In this document: positions 31,994 to 34,611 of the stretch, piece by piece
Position numbering within the stretch: position 1 is the first letter of the stretch
Layout: each line of letters begins with the position of its first letter
From: Chloroflexota bacterium
Lineage (GTDB): Bacteria > Chloroflexota > Anaerolineae > Anaerolineales > Villigracilaceae
Length of the DNA stretch: 34,611 bases
Assembly: GCA_013388855.1 (NCBI GenBank)
Contig: JACAEM010000012.1
Coordinates: forward strand, 1-34,611
Direction: 5' to 3'
Notes under the pieces: model-generated
Databases searched by the model: none
Told to the model about the DNA's origin: nothing
The model's input: the letters and a program-made list of their open reading frames with translations, nothing else
Program-made: the position numbers and the translations under genes

Positions 31994-34456
31994 TTACTTT
32001 GAATAGGTATCATAGACAGAACGGACTTTGAATTCTGCCTGTGCTTTTGCCAAATCCCAACCGGTTGGCAGGGGCGCTGTAACATGGGCGACCGTCTGGG
32101 CGGGGAGATCAAAATAGTTATCACTAAAGATTACATTTGCTCCTGTAAGACTGCATTCCACCAAACGAGCGAACGAACGAGCCGACAATTCGATGGCAAG
32201 CAGTCCCTCCCTGAGAGCCAGGTTGAACTTGATTTGCGGGTCCCCCAGAGAAAGGTGTTTGGTCGGAACGAAGAACGAGGCCTGTCGAGAGAGGTATTTC
32301 TCCCCTTGCCAGGCCTCGGCTACAAATACCAATTCCCTGCGTGTGTCATCGTTCAGAAACTCCGAAAAATCCAGGATTTCGACAGCGGTCACCCCGAACG
32401 GTTCGACCTGTGTTGTTTTTTCTCCGGAAATTAGCTTCCTGCCGTTTAGTGTCTCCAAAGCCCAACGGACCGAACCCTGCCATTTTTCACGCAAATCGCT
32501 GCTAATGAAGACCGATTGGCGTGGGGGATCATCTTCAATTGAAAGCATCAAAGGCGCATAGAAGCGCCGGGCGGCATAATGCAGGGCCTTCCAGCGTCCA
32601 AAATAATCCAGACTGGACCACGAAGCCACGGGCCAACAGTCGTTCAACTGCCAATACAGTGTGCCTGATACGCGGCGGGTGTGCCTGCGCCAGTGTTCCA
32701 CTCCGTAGCGAATCCCTTCGGCTTGCAGAACCAGACTGAGGTACACCAGCGATTCGAAATCTTTGGGCAGGCGGAAAGTATCCAGCATTTGTCCTACCAT
32801 CAGTGAGTTGCCGCTGGCATTTTTTTGATGCTGTTCCATGATGTAGGAGGTCATGTTCCAATCGGGTTCTGCCGCATAGGTACGGATGGTCTCCAGAGGC
32901 GGGAGGGCTTGAAAACCAAATTCGCTCATGAAGCGCGGGTACTGATTGCGATACGCTGTGAACGGTTTGCGCCCGTGCCAGACATCCCAGTAATGGGCAT
33001 CGCCCTGAACCTGACCATTGGGATTCTCGAATGGCGTGCCGGAAGAAGGTGAACTGGGCCAGTAGGCATGATCCGGGTCTTCTGCCGCGCACCACTCTGC
33101 CAGTGTATGGTGGAAGAACGTATCGTACGCCGCTTTCAGGTCTTGAAATTCCGGCTTGTTCCAATTCCACTCTGCCCAACCCTGTTCCATTTCATTGTTA
33201 CCGCACCATAAGGCCAGACAGGCCCGATGCCGCAGACGCCGGATGTTTTCGACCGCTTCGATGCGTACGTTCTCGACGAACTCAGGCTCGTCGAACGGGT
33301 AAATACTGCAGGCAAAGATAAAATCCTGCCAGATCAAGATTCCGTAACGATCGCAAAGGTCATAAAAACGTTCATCTTCATAAAAGCCGCCGCCCCACAC
33401 GCGCAACATATTTTGGTGAGTCTCAGCCGCGGAACGGATCAACCCTTCCAGTGCCGCTTCGGTAAGGCGCGTGGGAAAAGAGTCAGCCGGGATCCAGTCC
33501 GAGCCTTTAGCGAAGAACGGCTGTCCGTTGACTACGAAAGTAAACGAACGTCCCCATTCATCCGGTTCCTGACGCAACTCGATCGTCCGCAAACCGAGCT
33601 GATAATCCTTCTCATCCAAAACTTTGCCGGGCTGTACCAGTTCAATATGAACCTGGTATAGAGGCTGGTCTCCCAAACCGTTTGGCCACCATAGGAGCGG
33701 TTTTTCGATCTCCAGCGAGAGATAGCTAGCCGACCTGGATCTCACCTCAACGTTGGTCATTTGTACAGCACCATCAGGCGCGGTCACTTTCAAAAGTGCC
33801 GAAAGATCTGGTGCCCAGTTTTCCACTTCGAGACGTGTTTCGATCCGGACGGTTCCATCGGCATGAAATTGACGCAGGTGTACTTGGGAAAGTTGGGCGG
33901 AGTCGAAAGCCTCCAAGCGGATTTCCTTCCAAATCCCAATTGGCGGCAATTGTGGACCCCAATCCCATCCAAACTGACAGGGCGCCTTGCGGATGTGTGG
34001 ACCACCCGCGATGGCTTGGGGGACGCCGGGCAGGGCGCGAAGAGCCTGTTTTTGAGCGGCATACCTTACAACCGATTCAAAACGAATCTGTAATTCGTTT
34101 CCTTCCGCCTTGAGCAGGGATTTCACATCCCAGCGATACTGACGGAACATATTCGCTGTGGTGCCTAGTGAGTGACCGTTGAGAGTCACAGAAGCCAGGG
34201 TGTCCAATCCATCGCAGACCAGCCAGATGTGTTCGCACTGCAAAACATCGGGCTGGACATCGAATGACCGGGCATACTCCCAATCATTTTGTGCCACCCA
34301 GGCAACCCGTCTCTCGTTGTCTCCCACAAACGGATCAGGAATGCGATTCAAAGCCAGCAGATCGGTGTGAACACCGCCTGGAACATGGGCGGGAAGCCAT
34401 TCTTCAATGCCCACCTGACGAAACTTCCACGTGCCTGACAAAGATTGTCTTTGCAT
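31994..34456 (-). CDS. Glycoside hydrolase family 2 beta-mannosidase
   Basis: An 820-aa exo-acting enzyme that removes non-reducing beta-mannose from oligosaccharides. It opens with the GH2 sugar-binding fold (LSGTWKFRQVG...AHVPGGVHTDLLALNRIPDPF), typical of beta-mannosidases. The acid/base Glu is in WCGNNEMEQGW near residue 420 and the nucleophile Glu in FMSEFGFQALP near 513. It has no signal peptide, so it is cytoplasmic. AAGGAAG precedes the ATG. It lies 38 bases downstream of an ABC transporter ATPase gene and 20 bases upstream of the GH3 gene, so the three form an oligosaccharide import and breakdown operon. Confidence 0.95.
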   Translation of the reverse strand: MQRQSLSGTWKFRQVGIEEWLPAHVPGGVHTDLLALNRIPDPFVGDNERRVAWVAQNDWEYARSFDVQPDVLQCEHIWLVCDGLDTLASVTLNGHSLGTTANMFRQYRWDVKSLLKAEGNELQIRFESVVRYAAQKQALRALPGVPQAIAGGPHIRKAPCQFGWDWGPQLPPIGIWKEIRLEAFDSAQLSQVHLRQFHADGTVRIETRLEVENWAPDLSALLKVTAPDGAVQMTNVEVRSRSASYLSLEIEKPLLWWPNGLGDQPLYQVHIELVQPGKVLDEKDYQLGLRTIELRQEPDEWGRSFTFVVNGQPFFAKGSDWIPADSFPTRLTEAALEGLIRSAAETHQNMLRVWGGGFYEDERFYDLCDRYGILIWQDFIFACSIYPFDEPEFVENVRIEAVENIRRLRHRACLALWCGNNEMEQGWAEWNWNKPEFQDLKAAYDTFFHHTLAEWCAAEDPDHAYWPSSPSSGTPFENPNGQVQGDAHYWDVWHGRKPFTAYRNQYPRFMSEFGFQALPPLETIRTYAAEPDWNMTSYIMEQHQKNASGNSLMVGQMLDTFRLPKDFESLVYLSLVLQAEGIRYGVEHWRRHTRRVSGTLYWQLNDCWPVASWSSLDYFGRWKALHYAARRFYAPLMLSIEDDPPRQSVFISSDLREKWQGSVRWALETLNGRKLISGEKTTQVEPFGVTAVEILDFSEFLNDDTRRELVFVAEAWQGEKYLSRQASFFVPTKHLSLGDPQIKFNLALREGLLAIELSARSFARLVECSLTGANVIFSDNYFDLPAQTVAHVTAPLPTGWDLAKAQAEFKVRSVYDTYSK

Positions 34457-34494
34457 ACATCTTCCTTGATGAACTTAAGCCAGACAGCCTTGCA

Positions 34495-34611
34495 TCACAC
34501 AGTAGAGAGGTCCCAGTCTTCGTAGATTTTGGGGACATCGTTGAGGAGGCGGCGGGTGTAGGGGTGGGAGGGGCGGAGGATGACCTCGTCGGCGGAGCCG
34601 CTTTCGACGAA
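34495..34611 (-). CDS. ABC transporter ATP-binding protein, C-terminal end (partial)
   Basis: The last 38 codons of a gene entering from the right edge, read [29 protein letters not shown]..., ending at a TGA (34497-34495). The block [17 protein letters not shown] is the typical C-terminal region of oligopeptide/oligosaccharide (Opp/Dpp-type) ATPases. Its position next to GH2 and GH3 enzymes suggests that the transporter imports manno- or gluco-oligosaccharides. Confidence 0.85.
   Translation of the reverse strand, partial: FVESGSADEVILRPSHPYTRRLLNDVPKIYEDWDLSTV

Overview
The window looks like a chromosomal segment of an anaerobic or facultative member of the Chloroflexota, most likely Anaerolineae. 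That placement is my inference from gene content and protein style (pyruvate:ferredoxin oxidoreductase, Thr/Pro-linked LysM lipoprotein, multi-GAF hybrid kinase, corrinoid methyltransferase cluster); I could not run a phylogeny. Almost every gene after position 2096 lies on the minus strand.

Region 1 (1-2084, plus strand) holds the 3' end of a 23S rRNA gene interrupted by a group I intron, then 5S rRNA, then rpsU (bS21) and infA (IF-1), closed by a bidirectional terminator. The intron sits after the U equivalent to E. coli U2593, the insertion point of the Chlamydomonas chloroplast intron that encodes I-CreI, and it encodes an I-CreI-like LAGLIDADG endonuclease.

Region 2 (2096-10105, with the kinase to 14428, minus strand) holds a DHODH-like flavoprotein next to pyruvate:ferredoxin oxidoreductase, a Nudix hydrolase with a DUF4406-type protein, a LysM lipoprotein, and a signalling operon of hybrid kinase (five GAF domains), Hpt protein and receiver-nucleotidyl cyclase.

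Region 3 (14514-24470, minus strand) is the most interesting part: a two-operon corrinoid methyl-transfer locus. The upstream operon encodes a corrinoid protein, an MtmB-family methyltransferase with His where archaeal MtmB carries pyrrolysine, and a complete YkoEDC-type ECF transporter. The downstream operon encodes a small PF13769-like protein, a RamA-like corrinoid reactivator, a homocysteine S-methyltransferase-domain protein and an MtaA/UroD-like protein. Both operons start with a TTGACC-N17-TACAAT promoter and are separated by a terminator. No pterin-dependent methyltransferase is present, so the acceptor may be homocysteine or an unknown thiol.

Region 4 (24527-29576) holds a BaiN/HI0933-type flavoprotein and a sugar-acid operon (BASS-family transporter, gluconokinase, 6-phosphogluconate dehydrogenase). 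At its head lie two gene remnants, LarA-like (minus) and AraC-type response regulator (plus), each missing its 5' part exactly where they meet.

Region 5 (29587-34611, minus strand) is a glycoside-use operon: the end of an ABC transporter ATPase gene, a GH2 beta-mannosidase and a GH3 beta-glucosidase.

No tRNA, CRISPR array or insertion sequence was seen. No gene-free gap exceeds 300 bases; the longest, 1326-1562, carries a promoter and a terminator/attenuator.
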